From Gymnodinialimonas sp. 57CJ19 (GTDB lineage: Bacteria > Pseudomonadota > Alphaproteobacteria > Rhodobacterales > Rhodobacteraceae), in NCBI RefSeq assembly GCF_038396845.1, contig NZ_CP151587.1, positions 401,001 through 465,000 of the forward strand: 64,000 bases of DNA, written 5' to 3'. The stretch's first letter is position 1; each line of letters starts with the position of its first letter. Of this stretch, positions 9,074-17,739 are shown piece after piece. A program made the position numbers and the translations under genes. Below the pieces are notes generated by a model. It was given only the letters and a program-made list of their open reading frames with translations, did no database searches and was not told where the DNA came from.

Positions 9074-9319
9074 TCAGCCCCCTGTCATGGGGGGGAACAG
9101 CGCTACTTCCCGCGCGCCCTCCAGGGGCGCATCAAAGCCGACCAACTGCTGGTCCACCGCCGCCCGCACCGACTTGAGGTCGGACAGGGCGAAAGCATGG
9201 GCTTCCGAGCGGTCTTTGAGTTCCTCAATCAACTCAGCCACGGTGCGCGCCTGGGTCTCGACCACCTCGTGACCCGTGCCAATCCGCTCTCTGAGCCAAG
9301 AAAAATACCGCAGGTCCAT
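9074..9319 (-). CDS. moaD: Molybdopterin synthase sulfur carrier subunit MoaD
   Basis: An 81-residue ubiquitin-fold protein ending in Gly-Gly (PPMTGG), the C-terminus that is thiocarboxylated to carry sulfur to MoaE. The fold signature LRYFSWLRERIG at the N-terminus and the ALFPPMTGG tail are clear. The start overlaps the pgsA stop by one base (TGATG), which decides between this ATG and a longer reading 81 bases upstream. It belongs to the pgsA-moaD-moaE operon. Confidence 0.92.
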   Translation of the reverse strand: MDLRYFSWLRERIGTGHEVVETQARTVAELIEELKDRSEAHAFALSDLKSVRAAVDQQLVGFDAPLEGAREVALFPPMTGG

Positions 9320-9996
9320 CAGGTGTCTTCCTGCAAAAAGGGCCGCGCCTTCAGGTAGTAGTCTACCCCGGTGATCGCGGTCAGAAGGGCCGCCAGCCAA
9401 AGCAAGACCTTGCCCACAAGACCGCTCCAGAAGAACCCGAACTCGATCCAGACCAGACCGAATTCATCGGCGGTATCCCCGGCCAGAATGCTCTCGATCA
9501 TCGTGGCATCCATCCCATAGGTCAGCGCCCAGAGATAGTGGGTGAACAGCCCCCAGCAGAACAGCAAACCGATGGCGACCATCTGCAACGTGGTCTTCCA
9601 CTTTGCCAGTTTCGTCACCTTCAGCGTGCCCGCATGGGCGCCCAGGAACTCTCGCAATCCCGAGACGAAAATCTCTCGGAACAAGATGATAATCACAGGC
9701 ACAAGGATCAGCGCCGACCAGCCGTGATCGAGGCTCATGATAACCAGCAAAACCGCCAGCGCGATCACCACCATCGCCTTATCGGCAATCGGGTCCAACA
9801 TCGCGCCGAAGCGGCTCTCCTGACCCCATTTCCGCGCCAGAAGTCCGTCGAGATAATCGGTCATCGACGCCCCCATGAACAGGAACAACGCGACCCAATC
9901 CGCGAAGGGGCGCGGCAGAAGGAGGAAGACGAACCCCACCATGGGCGCTGCGATCAGGCGCACGAGGGTCAGGACATTGGGTACGTTCCATTGCAT
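9319..9996 (-). CDS. pgsA: CDP-diacylglycerol-glycerol-3-phosphate 3-phosphatidyltransferase
   Basis: A 225-residue inner-membrane enzyme that makes phosphatidylglycerol phosphate from CDP-diacylglycerol and glycerol-3-phosphate. The CDP-alcohol phosphotransferase motif is complete: D-x2-DG-x2-AR-x8-G-x3-D-x3-D in the segment DYLDGLLARKWG...GAMLDPIAD (about residues 47-72). Five or six hydrophobic segments are seen. The start MQWNVPNVLT matches the family better than an ATG three codons upstream. It heads the pgsA-moaD-moaE operon; a CtrA-like box and a 20-bp palindrome lie upstream. Confidence 0.92.
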   Translation of the reverse strand: MQWNVPNVLTLVRLIAAPMVGFVFLLLPRPFADWVALFLFMGASMTDYLDGLLARKWGQESRFGAMLDPIADKAMVVIALAVLLVIMSLDHGWSALILVPVIIILFREIFVSGLREFLGAHAGTLKVTKLAKWKTTLQMVAIGLLFCWGLFTHYLWALTYGMDATMIESILAGDTADEFGLVWIEFGFFWSGLVGKVLLWLAALLTAITGVDYYLKARPFLQEDT

Positions 9997-10064
9997 GGGA
10001 AACACCTAGCGCTGTTGCGGGGCACTTGCCAGAGGGGATGCGCGCGGCCTGCGGGGTTTGCAGG

Positions 10065-10084
10065 GGTGCTCAAGCTTGAGCACC
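10065..10084. promoter_or_regulatory. Perfect 20-bp palindrome upstream of pgsA
   Basis: The sequence GGTGCTCAAGCTTGAGCACC is its own reverse complement over all 20 bases. It begins 69 bases upstream of the pgsA start codon. It could be an operator for a dimeric regulator or a hairpin in the pgsA leader. No T-run follows on either strand, so it is not a typical terminator. Confidence 0.4.
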
Positions 10085-10124
10085 TTACCTAAGCCACTGA
10101 AAAAACAATGCAACCCTGACCCAA

Positions 10125-10146
10125 TTAACCTTGTGTTAACCTTGTG
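10125..10146. promoter_or_regulatory. CtrA-like box made of an 11-bp tandem repeat
   Basis: Two head-to-tail copies of TTAACCTTGTG (10125-10135 and 10136-10146) create a perfect TTAA-N7-TTAAC, the known CtrA recognition sequence of alphaproteobacteria. It lies about 130 bases upstream of the pgsA start on the other strand. Binding by CtrA is an inference from the motif alone. Confidence 0.4.
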
Positions 10147-10188
10147 CCGACCGGAGGATAAACGCTGACGAAACCTGTCCGCAGGCGT

Positions 10189-10818
10189 TCAGTTGTCGGC
10201 GCGCAGGTCCAGCGAGGCTTCTACGATATCGCCCGGTGGAACCGTGACAACGACGTTTTGGTCAAACGCATCATCGACGGCGGAGAAGGTCCACTCGCCC
10301 GGCGGCAGCAGAAACACCATCTCGCCATCCTCGGGCGCGCCCTGACTTTGGACGTCCAGCGTTCCCGATGCCAGATCAGAGGTCGCTTGCACGAAGAACT
10401 CGGGCGGGCTGTCGGTTTGCACGGAAAGGCGCACCAGCCCGTCGGTGGCGGGAAAGGTGATGTTGCGCGTCTCGGCGCCGCCGCCGGTTGTGGCGATCAT
10501 CCCCAGATCGGTGGCGCCCACGCGTGCCGCAAACCCGGCCTGAACCCCGCCATCGACGTGGAACACGTTGGACTGACCCTCGACGTTGAAAATCGGGCCG
10601 TAACGCTCATAGCCGCCATCTTCACCGACTTCCGCAGGGATATAGGTCTCGAACGCGTCGATCTGGGCGAGGTCTGTGATCACCTCGCCGCTGGGGTGCA
10701 GCATGACCTCCACCGTGACTTCGGTGCTTGAGGTGTTGGTGTTGAATATGTTCCACCCGATGCCGCCGGGGATGAGGGCCATGGAAATGAGGAAGGAGGG
10801 TTTGCGAAAGTCGATCAT
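10189..10818 (-). CDS. Hypothetical exported or membrane-anchored protein
   Basis: A 209-residue protein I cannot assign. The N-terminus (MIDFRKPSFLISMALIPGG) is a short hydrophobic stretch with one Arg and one Lys ahead of it, consistent with a signal or anchor. The rest is rich in Asp, Glu, Val and Thr and looks like beta-sandwich domains in the periplasm. The ATG at 10818 has GGGAGGCTCCG... on its other side and avoids an Arg-rich extension running into uvrC. It lies 83 bases after uvrC on the same strand. Confidence 0.65.
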   Translation of the reverse strand: MIDFRKPSFLISMALIPGGIGWNIFNTNTSSTEVTVEVMLHPSGEVITDLAQIDAFETYIPAEVGEDGGYERYGPIFNVEGQSNVFHVDGGVQAGFAARVGATDLGMIATTGGGAETRNITFPATDGLVRLSVQTDSPPEFFVQATSDLASGTLDVQSQGAPEDGEMVFLLPPGEWTFSAVDDAFDQNVVVTVPPGDIVEASLDLRADN

Positions 10819-10901
10819 GGGAGGCTCCGAAAGGGGATCGGGCCGAGTGTATCTGAGGGTACGGCCTTGGGAAGTGGCGGAAATCCTGACGCCTGTGCCA
10901 C

Positions 10902-12788
10902 TCAAGCCTGATCGTGGAAGAAGTCGTAGATCTTCTGGGCCAGACCTTCGCTGATGCCATCCACCGCCGTCAGATCCGACAGGTTGGCGCGGGCCACGGC
11001 CTTTGCGCTGCCGAAATGCGCCAGCAACGCGCGTTTGCGGCCCGCGCCGACGCCCGGCACATCGTCCAGTGGCGTCGCCGAGACCGCTTTGGAGCGTTTG
11101 GCGCGATGCGCCCCGATGGCAAAGCGGTGCGCCTCGTCCCGCATCCGCTGCACGAAATAGAGCACCGGGTCATTGCGTTGCAGCGCGAAGGTGGACTTGC
11201 CGGGGACGTAGAATTCTTCCTTGCCCTGATCGCGGTCAATGCCTTTGGCGACGCCGATGAAGGGCACATCATCGACGCCCAATTCGTCCATGATCTCTTT
11301 CACCGCCGAGATTTGCCCCGCGCCGCCGTCAATCAGCAGAAGGTCCGGCCATGCTTCGGTTTCGCGGTCCGGGTCTTCCTTTAGCAGGCGCGAAAACCGG
11401 CGGGTCAGAACCTCTTTCATCATGCCGAAATCATCGCCGGGCGTCAGGCTATCGCCGCGAATATTGAACTTGCGGTACTGGCTTTTTAGGTAGCCTTCCG
11501 GCCCCGCCACGATCATCGCGCCCACGGCGTGGGCACCCTGAATGTGGGAGTTGTCGTAGACCTCCACCCTCTTGGGCGGAGCGTCCAAGCCGAAAGCCCC
11601 CGCCAAACCGTCGAGCAATTTGCCCTGCGCCTGATTTTCGGCCATGCGACGGCCCAGACTTTCGCGGGCATTGCGGCGCGCGCCGTCCACCAGTTCGGCC
11701 TTCTCGCCTCGCTGGGGCACAAGGATTTCCACCTTGCCGCCGCGCTTTCCGGCCATCGCCTCTGCCATCAGGTCCATGCTTTCCACCGGATGGGACAGCA
11801 GCAGGTGACGGGGCGGCTCTTTCTTGTCGTAGAACTGTCCAAGGAAGGCTTCCAGCACCTCGGGTTCGTCAATGTCGGGGCCGACACGGGGGTAGAAGTC
11901 GCGGTTGCCCCAGTTCTGGTTAGCGCGGATGAAGAAGACCTGCACGCAGGCTTGCCCACCTTCCATATGGAGGGCGATCACGTCAGCCTCTTTCACGCCT
12001 TGCGGGTTGATGCCTTGGGCCGATTGCACGTTGGTCAGTGCCTTGATCCGGTCGCGCAGGGCGGCGGCGCGTTCAAACTCCATCGCCTCGGACGCCGCGG
12101 CCATGCCCTCGGCCAACTGCCGTTGCAGATCGGTGCTGTCGCCCTTGAGGAAGCGCACGGCATCGGTCACGGAGGCCTTGTAGTCCGCCTCGGAAATGTG
12201 CCCGACGCAGGGGCCAGAGCAGCGTTTGATCTGGTAAAGCAGGCAAGGGCGGGTCCGGGATTCGAACACCGCATCGGTGCAATTGCGCAGCAGAAAGACG
12301 CGCTGCAATTGGTTCAGTGTCCGGTTCACGGCACCGGCGCTGGCGAAGGGGCCGAAGTAGCTGCCCTTTTCCTTCTTCGCGCCGCGATGCTTCTTGATCT
12401 GCGGGAAGGCGTGGGTGTCGGAGACGAGGATATTGGGGAAGCTCTTGTCGTCGCGCAGCAGTACGTTGAACTTGGGCTTGAGCTGCTTGATGAGGTTCTG
12501 TTCGAGCAGCAGCGCCTCGGTCTCGGTCCTTGTGGTGAGGAACATCATCGAGGCGGTTTCGCGGATCATGCGCGCGATGCGCGGCGAATGGCCCGTCGGT
12601 TTCGCGTAATTCGCCACCCGCCGCTTCAAGGCGCGGGCTTTTCCCACGTACAAAACCCGGCTTTGGCTGTCGAGCATGCGATAGACGCCGGGGCTCATAT
12701 CCAGCGTCCGAACGTAGTCGGCAATGACCTCATGGCCTGTTTTTACGGGCGTAAAGTCTTCAGATGTTTCGGTTTCATTTTTCATCAA
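10902..12788 (-). CDS. uvrC: UvrABC system protein C
   Basis: A 628-residue excinuclease subunit that makes both incisions around DNA damage after UvrB loading. Domains in order: GIY-YIG nuclease (about residues 32-110, with [18 protein letters not shown]), the Cys-rich [10 protein letters not shown] segment (about 188-197), the UVR UvrB-binding helix pair (about 213-250), the RNase H-like second nuclease (about 390-550, with [10 protein letters not shown] and [11 protein letters not shown]), and helix-hairpin-helix repeats at the C-terminus. Length is normal. The 289 bases upstream, up to the SDR gene, are AT-rich and probably hold its promoter; I find no other gene there. Confidence 0.96.
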   Translation of the reverse strand: MMKNETETSEDFTPVKTGHEVIADYVRTLDMSPGVYRMLDSQSRVLYVGKARALKRRVANYAKPTGHSPRIARMIRETASMMFLTTRTETEALLLEQNLIKQLKPKFNVLLRDDKSFPNILVSDTHAFPQIKKHRGAKKEKGSYFGPFASAGAVNRTLNQLQRVFLLRNCTDAVFESRTRPCLLYQIKRCSGPCVGHISEADYKASVTDAVRFLKGDSTDLQRQLAEGMAAASEAMEFERAAALRDRIKALTNVQSAQGINPQGVKEADVIALHMEGGQACVQVFFIRANQNWGNRDFYPRVGPDIDEPEVLEAFLGQFYDKKEPPRHLLLSHPVESMDLMAEAMAGKRGGKVEILVPQRGEKAELVDGARRNARESLGRRMAENQAQGKLLDGLAGAFGLDAPPKRVEVYDNSHIQGAHAVGAMIVAGPEGYLKSQYRKFNIRGDSLTPGDDFGMMKEVLTRRFSRLLKEDPDRETEAWPDLLLIDGGAGQISAVKEIMDELGVDDVPFIGVAKGIDRDQGKEEFYVPGKSTFALQRNDPVLYFVQRMRDEAHRFAIGAHRAKRSKAVSATPLDDVPGVGAGRKRALLAHFGSAKAVARANLSDLTAVDGISEGLAQKIYDFFHDQA

Positions 12789-13077
12789 ATGTGACAGCTT
12801 TGTGATTCTTCATAGCGCTGCAATGCAGCAATCCCCTTGGCAACCCCTTAGCTTTCCACCGATCTTGTGGATAACCCTGCGGAGAACTCTTTGAGAATAG
12901 GAAATTTCCTTTGTTTTTGGCAGGGTTCTACGGTTTGCCTATTTTTTAGGCACTTATGCAAGCTACTGTTTTTAAACAAATAAAACGTTACGTTAACTCT
13001 TGGGGTGGGCGAATTTACCAAATCTTCATAAATGCTACCCGAAACAGCGCCCCAGTGGAGAATACTTGCGGGGCCGT

Positions 13078-13851
13078 TCATTCCACGCCCAGAACATCGG
13101 GGGTTTTCCACCCCAAATGTTGGCCGCCATCCACGCAAATAAGCTGTCCTGTCACCGCCTTTGCGGCAAGAAAGTAACGCAGCGCCGCGACGATTTCTTC
13201 GGGGCCGGCGCCCCGGTTCAGGACCGTTGCGGCCCGTTGCGCGGCGAAGTGTTCGGCCGATTGGCGGGCGCCTTGCATCGTGGGACCGGGGCCAATGGCG
13301 TTCACGCGGCAGCGCGGCGCAAGCGCTTGGGCAGCGGTTTGGGTGAAGGTCCAAAGCCCGGCCTTTGCCAGCGTGTAGGTCATGAATTCGGGCGTCAGTT
13401 TGCGCACCCTTTGGTCCACCATGTTCACCACAAGGCCGCGGGCAACGGGCTCGCCTCCGGCGTCGATATCAGGCGCGGGCAGTTGCGCGGCCAGCGCCTG
13501 CGTCAACACGAAGGGCGCGCGCAGGTTCGACATCATATGGGCGTCCCAATTGGCGCGGGTGGCCGTTTTGATGTTGTCGTAGTCAAAGACCGAGGCGCTG
13601 TTGACCAGCACCTCCACCGGGCCGAGCGCGTCGATCACCCGGGGCATCAGCCCCTGCACGGCGTCCTCGTCCAGCAGGTCCGCCTGCACCGTCACCGCCT
13701 TCACGCCAAGGGCGCGGGCGTCCGCTGCGGTGGCCTCGGCGGCGTCATCGCTGCTGTTGTAGTGGATCGCTACGTCATGGCCCTGTGCGGCCAGTTCCAG
13801 CGCCATAGCGCGGCCCAACCGTTTGGCGGCCCCGGTTACCAATGCAGTCAT
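13078..13851 (-). CDS. SDR family oxidoreductase, pteridine-reductase-like
   Basis: A 257-residue short-chain dehydrogenase. The cofactor motif TGAAKRLGRAMA (about residues 6-17) has the Arg after Lys that favours NADPH. The catalytic YTLAK is near 158-162, and NSAS replaces the usual NNAG near 86-89, as in pteridine reductases (PTR1/FolM type). A role in reducing dihydropterins or a similar substrate is likely but unproven. It is the last gene of a four-gene operon, 12 bases after the antiporter stop, with AAGGAG nine bases before the ATG. Confidence 0.8.
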   Translation of the reverse strand: MTALVTGAAKRLGRAMALELAAQGHDVAIHYNSSDDAAEATAADARALGVKAVTVQADLLDEDAVQGLMPRVIDALGPVEVLVNSASVFDYDNIKTATRANWDAHMMSNLRAPFVLTQALAAQLPAPDIDAGGEPVARGLVVNMVDQRVRKLTPEFMTYTLAKAGLWTFTQTAAQALAPRCRVNAIGPGPTMQGARQSAEHFAAQRAATVLNRGAGPEEIVAALRYFLAAKAVTGQLICVDGGQHLGWKTPDVLGVE

Positions 13852-13863
13852 GGCTCAGGCTCC

Positions 13864-14814
13864 TTACATCAAGAGCAATAGGATATAGCCCACATATAGC
13901 GCGGAAAAGACCAAGCCCACGCCTCGGCCCATGGGCCAGCGATAATAGACGAAGGGGGCCAGCACGACCGAGGCCGCCAGCATGACCCAAAGGTCGAAGC
14001 GGAGGATCTCGGCGTCCACGGGGATCGGGCCGACGAAAGCCGCCACGCCAATGATGCCCAGAAGGTTGAACACGTTGGAGCCAATGACATTGCCAATCGC
14101 CACGTCCGCCTGGCGGCGGATTGCGGCCATCACCGTTGTTGCCAGCTCCGGCAGCGACGTGCCAACCGCCACCAGTGTCAGGCCGATTACCGCATCGCTG
14201 ATGCCGTATTCGGTGGCGATGGTGGTGGCGCTGTCGATCAGAAGCGAGGCGCCAAGGGGCAGGCCGATCATGCCCAACAGAAGATAGACCCCGACCTGCC
14301 ACCACGGCATGTTCGGGTCTGCTTCCTCGATCTCGTCGATCGGGTCTTCGCCGTTGGACGCTTTGCGGTGGGCCCGGGCCGAGTGCACGGCGTCGCCCAA
14401 AACAATGGCCAGGCCCAACAGCAAGATCGCCCCGTGCCACCAGGTAATCGGCCCCAGAAAACACAGCACGATAAACAGCGCCGTGCCGATCATCATGAAG
14501 GTATATTCGCGCAAGGAATCGCTGCTGGCCGCCAAGCCGGTGATCAGCGCCGGCACGCCCAGCACCAGCAACACATTTGCCGTGTTTGACCCCACCACGT
14601 TGCCCAGCGCCAGCCCCGGCACGCCGTCCAGAATGGACTGGACCGAGATCAGCAATTCGGGCGCCGAGGTGCCGAAGGCCACCACGGTCAACGACACGAT
14701 CAGCGCCGGAATCCCCAAGCGCAACGCAAGGTTCACCGCGCCTTTCACAAGCACGTCCCCGGCCAGCAACAGAATTACCAGCCCTAGAGCGGCGTAGCCA
14801 AACGTCTCAGCCAT
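13864..14814 (-). CDS. Calcium/sodium antiporter (CaCA family)
   Basis: A 316-residue inner-membrane exchanger with about ten hydrophobic segments in two inverted halves. Each half carries an alpha repeat: VVAFGTSAPELLIS...GNVVGSNTANVLLVLG (about residues 44-86) and LVAVGTSLPELATT...GNVIGSNVFNLLGIIG (about 206-247), the ion-binding signatures of the YrbG/NCX family. A charged cytoplasmic loop separates the halves (about 148-168). I chose the ATG at 14814, with GAGGA six bases upstream; it overlaps the preceding small gene by eight bases. Confidence 0.9.
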   Translation of the reverse strand: MAETFGYAALGLVILLLAGDVLVKGAVNLALRLGIPALIVSLTVVAFGTSAPELLISVQSILDGVPGLALGNVVGSNTANVLLVLGVPALITGLAASSDSLREYTFMMIGTALFIVLCFLGPITWWHGAILLLGLAIVLGDAVHSARAHRKASNGEDPIDEIEEADPNMPWWQVGVYLLLGMIGLPLGASLLIDSATTIATEYGISDAVIGLTLVAVGTSLPELATTVMAAIRRQADVAIGNVIGSNVFNLLGIIGVAAFVGPIPVDAEILRFDLWVMLAASVVLAPFVYYRWPMGRGVGLVFSALYVGYILLLLM

Positions 14815-15007
14815 TGGTGTCCTCACGACAGACGCGACATTTGCCGCCGCGCAGGTTCATCCGGCCGCAATCAGGGCACGTCCGAGGTTTGGGCAAGGGA
14901 CCGTTCTGGCGATTGCGCCCGATGCGGTTGCCGCCAAGCCAATGCAGTTTGCCGAACATGGCCAGCACGGCCATGCCGATCAGAAAAAGGGTTACGATCT
15001 TCAGCAT
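14807..15007 (-). CDS. Small membrane protein with a zinc-ribbon tail
   Basis: A 66-residue protein with one N-terminal hydrophobic segment (about residues 3-18) and a C-terminal CPDCGRMNLRGGKCRVC motif, two CxxC pairs typical of a zinc ribbon. Function is unknown. Its start overlaps the sppA stop by one base and its end overlaps the antiporter start, so it is firmly inside the sppA operon. Confidence 0.75.
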   Translation of the reverse strand: MLKIVTLFLIGMAVLAMFGKLHWLGGNRIGRNRQNGPLPKPRTCPDCGRMNLRGGKCRVCREDTNG

Positions 15008-15807
15008 TACGTCAGCCCAAATCGGGCATACAAGGCCCGCTCCTCTACGCTTTGGTCCAGGTCAGCCAATATCTGGGCCCCCAAGCGGGGGATCAGCGGC
15101 TTTTTCGGCCCGTAGGGCGCGAATTTGACCTTCTCTCCGTAGAGGTCTTTCATCTTCGGCACCAGATGGCCAATGCCATCGGCAAGGCCCAGTTCCACAC
15201 CCTTGGCCCCGGTCCAGAACGCGCCGGTAAACATTTCGGGCGTCTCGTTCAGGCGGGCGCCACGGCGGGTTTTGACGTGGTCAATGAACGATTGGTGGAT
15301 GTCCATTTGCAAGCTTTTGAGGCGCTCAATATCTTCGGCCTTCTCGGGCGAAAACGGGTCGAGGATGCTTTTGTTCTCGCCCGCCGTATGGACGCGGCGC
15401 TCCACCCCCAGTTTGCCCAACGCCTCTACAAATCCGAAGCCCGCCGACACGACCCCGATGGAGCCCACGATCGACGAGGGATCGACCCAGATATCATCGG
15501 CGGCACAGGCCAGCCAATAGCCCCCCGAGGCCGCGACATCTTCAACGAAGGCATGAACGGGCACGCTCTTTTCATCGGCCAAACGGCGGATGCGGGCGGC
15601 CGCGAGGGCCGATTGCACGGGCGAGCCGCCGGGCGAGTTGATGACCAAGGCCACCGCCGCGGGCTTGCCCTTGGCAAAGGCCTTCTCGATCACCGGCGCG
15701 AAGGTGGCATCACTGATGCCGCCCCGCGATCCAGAGGCAATCGCGCCTTGCAGGCGGATCACGGCGACTTTCGGCTCGGATTTGAGGAAGGGGATCAGGT
15801 GCTTCAT
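15007..15807 (-). CDS. sppA: Signal-peptide-peptidase-like serine protease (family S49)
   Basis: A 266-residue S49 peptidase of the short, single-domain kind that forms homo-oligomers. It would cleave signal peptides or membrane-protein fragments. Key segments are VALVINSPGGSPVQSA (about residues 52-67), DVAASGGYWLACAADDIW (about 86-103, with the catalytic Ser in ASGGYW) and GENKSILDPFSPE (about 139-151, with the likely catalytic Lys). No clear membrane anchor is seen at the N-terminus. The ATG at 15807 matches the family start; the frame is open 25 codons further upstream. Confidence 0.88.
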   Translation of the reverse strand: MKHLIPFLKSEPKVAVIRLQGAIASGSRGGISDATFAPVIEKAFAKGKPAAVALVINSPGGSPVQSALAAARIRRLADEKSVPVHAFVEDVAASGGYWLACAADDIWVDPSSIVGSIGVVSAGFGFVEALGKLGVERRVHTAGENKSILDPFSPEKAEDIERLKSLQMDIHQSFIDHVKTRRGARLNETPEMFTGAFWTGAKGVELGLADGIGHLVPKMKDLYGEKVKFAPYGPKKPLIPRLGAQILADLDQSVEERALYARFGLT

Positions 15808-15878
15808 TCCATGTGATGTAGGCGGCTGGGTCCTTGGCAACAAGGCAGCCGCCCATGTTTTCACGCAGATGTTGCCTG

Positions 15879-16700
15879 TCATGCCCCCTGTACGGGCAGG
15901 CGTTGTTCGCCCAAGCCGTCGATGCCAAGGCGCATCTCTTGGCCCGCCCGCAAAAAGACTTGCGGGCTCTTGCCCATGCCCACGCCGGGCGGTGTGCCTG
16001 TGGTGATGACATCGCCGGGCTCTAGCGTCATGAAACGGCTGACGTATTCGACGATGAAATCGGGTTTGAAGATCATCGTGTCGGTGGTGCCGTCCTGCAT
16101 CCGCTCTCCGTCGACCTCCAGCCAGATCGCGCGGCCCGTCGGGTCGCCCAATTCATCGGCGGTGACCATCCATGGGCCCATGGGAGCGAAGGTGTCGTAG
16201 GATTTGCCCTTGGTCCACTGGCCGCCCATTTCCTGCTGAAACGCGCGCTCGGACACGTCGTTGACGATGCAATAGCCCGCGATATGCGACGCGCCGTCGG
16301 AGGTGTTCTTGGCGCGGGTGCCGATGATAACGCCCAGCTCCACCTCCCAATCGGTCTTTTCGCTGCCGGGGGGCAGAATCACCGGATCATTGGGGCCAGA
16401 GATCGAGGTGGTGGCCTTCATGAACAAGACCGGCTCGGTCGGGACATCCCATCCGCCCTCTGCGGCGTGATCGGCGTAGTTCAGGCCCACGCAAACCAGC
16501 TTGCCCACGTTGCCGACGCACGGCCCAAGGCGCACATCGTCGCCCGCCAGCGGCAAATCTTCGGGCGTGATGGCGGGCATTGTGGCCAAGGTGCTGCCGT
16601 CAATATCGCTGACCACCCCGGACAGGTCCCGCACCTTGCCGTCACGATCCAAAACCCCGGGCTTCTCGGACCCTGCTTCACCCCATCTGACAAACTTCAT
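15879..16700 (-). CDS. Fumarylacetoacetate hydrolase (FAH) family protein
   Basis: A 273-residue enzyme of the FAH superfamily, which cleaves or hydrates beta-diketo and 2-oxo acids with a divalent metal. The metal ligands appear in DWEVELGVIIG (about residues 117-127, E-x-E) with a later Asp. VGLNYADHAAE (about 71-81), SYDTFAPMGPW (about 167-177) and TTGTPPGVG (about 233-241) are family blocks. Close relatives are annotated as ureidoglycolate lyase or 2,4-diketo-3-deoxy-L-fuconate hydrolase, and the sequence does not decide. It is divergent from rbsK, 88 bases away. Confidence 0.85.
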   Translation of the reverse strand: MKFVRWGEAGSEKPGVLDRDGKVRDLSGVVSDIDGSTLATMPAITPEDLPLAGDDVRLGPCVGNVGKLVCVGLNYADHAAEGGWDVPTEPVLFMKATTSISGPNDPVILPPGSEKTDWEVELGVIIGTRAKNTSDGASHIAGYCIVNDVSERAFQQEMGGQWTKGKSYDTFAPMGPWMVTADELGDPTGRAIWLEVDGERMQDGTTDTMIFKPDFIVEYVSRFMTLEPGDVITTGTPPGVGMGKSPQVFLRAGQEMRLGIDGLGEQRLPVQGA

Positions 16701-16788
16701 CGAAGATCCTTCCCTTGTGCTCTGAGCGCTCTTGCATTGTTTGGCGGCATCATGCTTCGGTCAGCCGGCAACTCCAAGGGGCAAGTAC

Positions 16789-17739
16789 ATGACAGACATC
16801 ATCATTTTGGGCGTCTACGTCGCCGACGCCGCTTACCGGACCGCGCGGATGCCCGCAGTCGGTGAAACGCTGCTTGGCACGAGCTTTCAACTTGGACCGG
16901 GGGGGAAGGGGTCGAACCAGGCGGTGGCGGCTGCGAAAGCGGGCGGAGATGTTGCGTTTATCTCTCGGATAGGGGCCGACACCTTTGGCAAGATGGGCCG
17001 CGATGTCTGGGCCGAGGCGGGGGTGCAGCCGCTGGTGATCGAAGACGCCGACGTGCCCACGGGATCGGCTGGGATCTTTATCGAGGAAGCCTCGGGCAGC
17101 AACGCCATCGTGATCGCGCCGGGGGCGTCCGGCCTGTTGTCTGCCGCCGATGTGGAAGCGCGGGCCGAGGATATCGCAGGCGCCAAGGTTGCGCTGACCC
17201 AGCTGGAACAACCCATGGACGCCGCGGTGCGCTTTCTGGAACTGGCCCGTGCCAGTGGCGTCACCACCATGCTGAACCCCGCGCCCGCCGCAGAACTGCC
17301 GGACGGGATGCTGGCGCTGTGTGACTACATCACCCCCAACGAATCCGAGACCGAGGCCCTGACGGGCCTGCCCGTGACGTCGGTGGAAGAGGCCCTCCTC
17401 GCGGCAAGGCCGCTCCTCGCAGCGGGGGTATCGAAGGGCGTCGTTGTCACATTGGGCGAGGCCGGATCACTCTACGTGGACGCGACCCAGGCCATTCACA
17501 CCAAACCGATGAACGCAGGCCCCGTGGTGGACACGACCGGCGCAGGCGATGCCTTCAACGGCGGCCTCGCCACGGCCCTGTCCGAGGGCAAAGCCATCAA
17601 GGACGCGCTGCTGTTCGCCACGGCCACCGCCGCGCTGTGCGTCACCAAGCACGGCACCGCCGCCTCCATGGGCAGCCGAGATCAGGTGGAAGCGCTGCTG
17701 GCGTCGGCCTCTAGCGACGTTTCGATATCCTTGATGTGA
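16789..17739 (+). CDS. rbsK: Ribokinase (PfkB family sugar kinase)
   Basis: A 316-residue kinase that phosphorylates ribose or a similar sugar at C5 with ATP. The ribokinase hallmark GGKGSNQA is near residues 37-44, the catalytic DTTGAGDAFNGG near 249-260, and the ATP-site TPNESETEALTG near 184-195. Start choice: ATG at 16789 preceded by AGGGG. No ribose transporter is next to it; the FAH gene is divergent. Its last 58 bases overlap the end of the glycosyltransferase gene on the other strand. Confidence 0.88.
   Translation: MTDIIILGVYVADAAYRTARMPAVGETLLGTSFQLGPGGKGSNQAVAAAKAGGDVAFISRIGADTFGKMGRDVWAEAGVQPLVIEDADVPTGSAGIFIEEASGSNAIVIAPGASGLLSAADVEARAEDIAGAKVALTQLEQPMDAAVRFLELARASGVTTMLNPAPAAELPDGMLALCDYITPNESETEALTGLPVTSVEEALLAARPLLAAGVSKGVVVTLGEAGSLYVDATQAIHTKPMNAGPVVDTTGAGDAFNGGLATALSEGKAIKDALLFATATAALCVTKHGTAASMGSRDQVEALLASASSDVSISLM

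Noticed and set aside
11529..12794. Plus-strand open frame of 421 codons opposite uvrC
   Set aside because: uvrC is complete and certain; the antisense product matches no fold and has no ribosome-binding site.
12971..12992. AAACGTTACGTTAAC as another LacI-type operator near uvrC
   Set aside because: It lacks the TT-N2-AACGTT-N2-AA pattern and lies in an AT-rich stretch far from sugar genes.
12848..13354. Minus-strand frame of 168 codons between uvrC and the SDR gene
   Set aside because: More than half lies inside the SDR gene in another frame, and the rest is AT-rich with no ribosome-binding site or recognisable domain.
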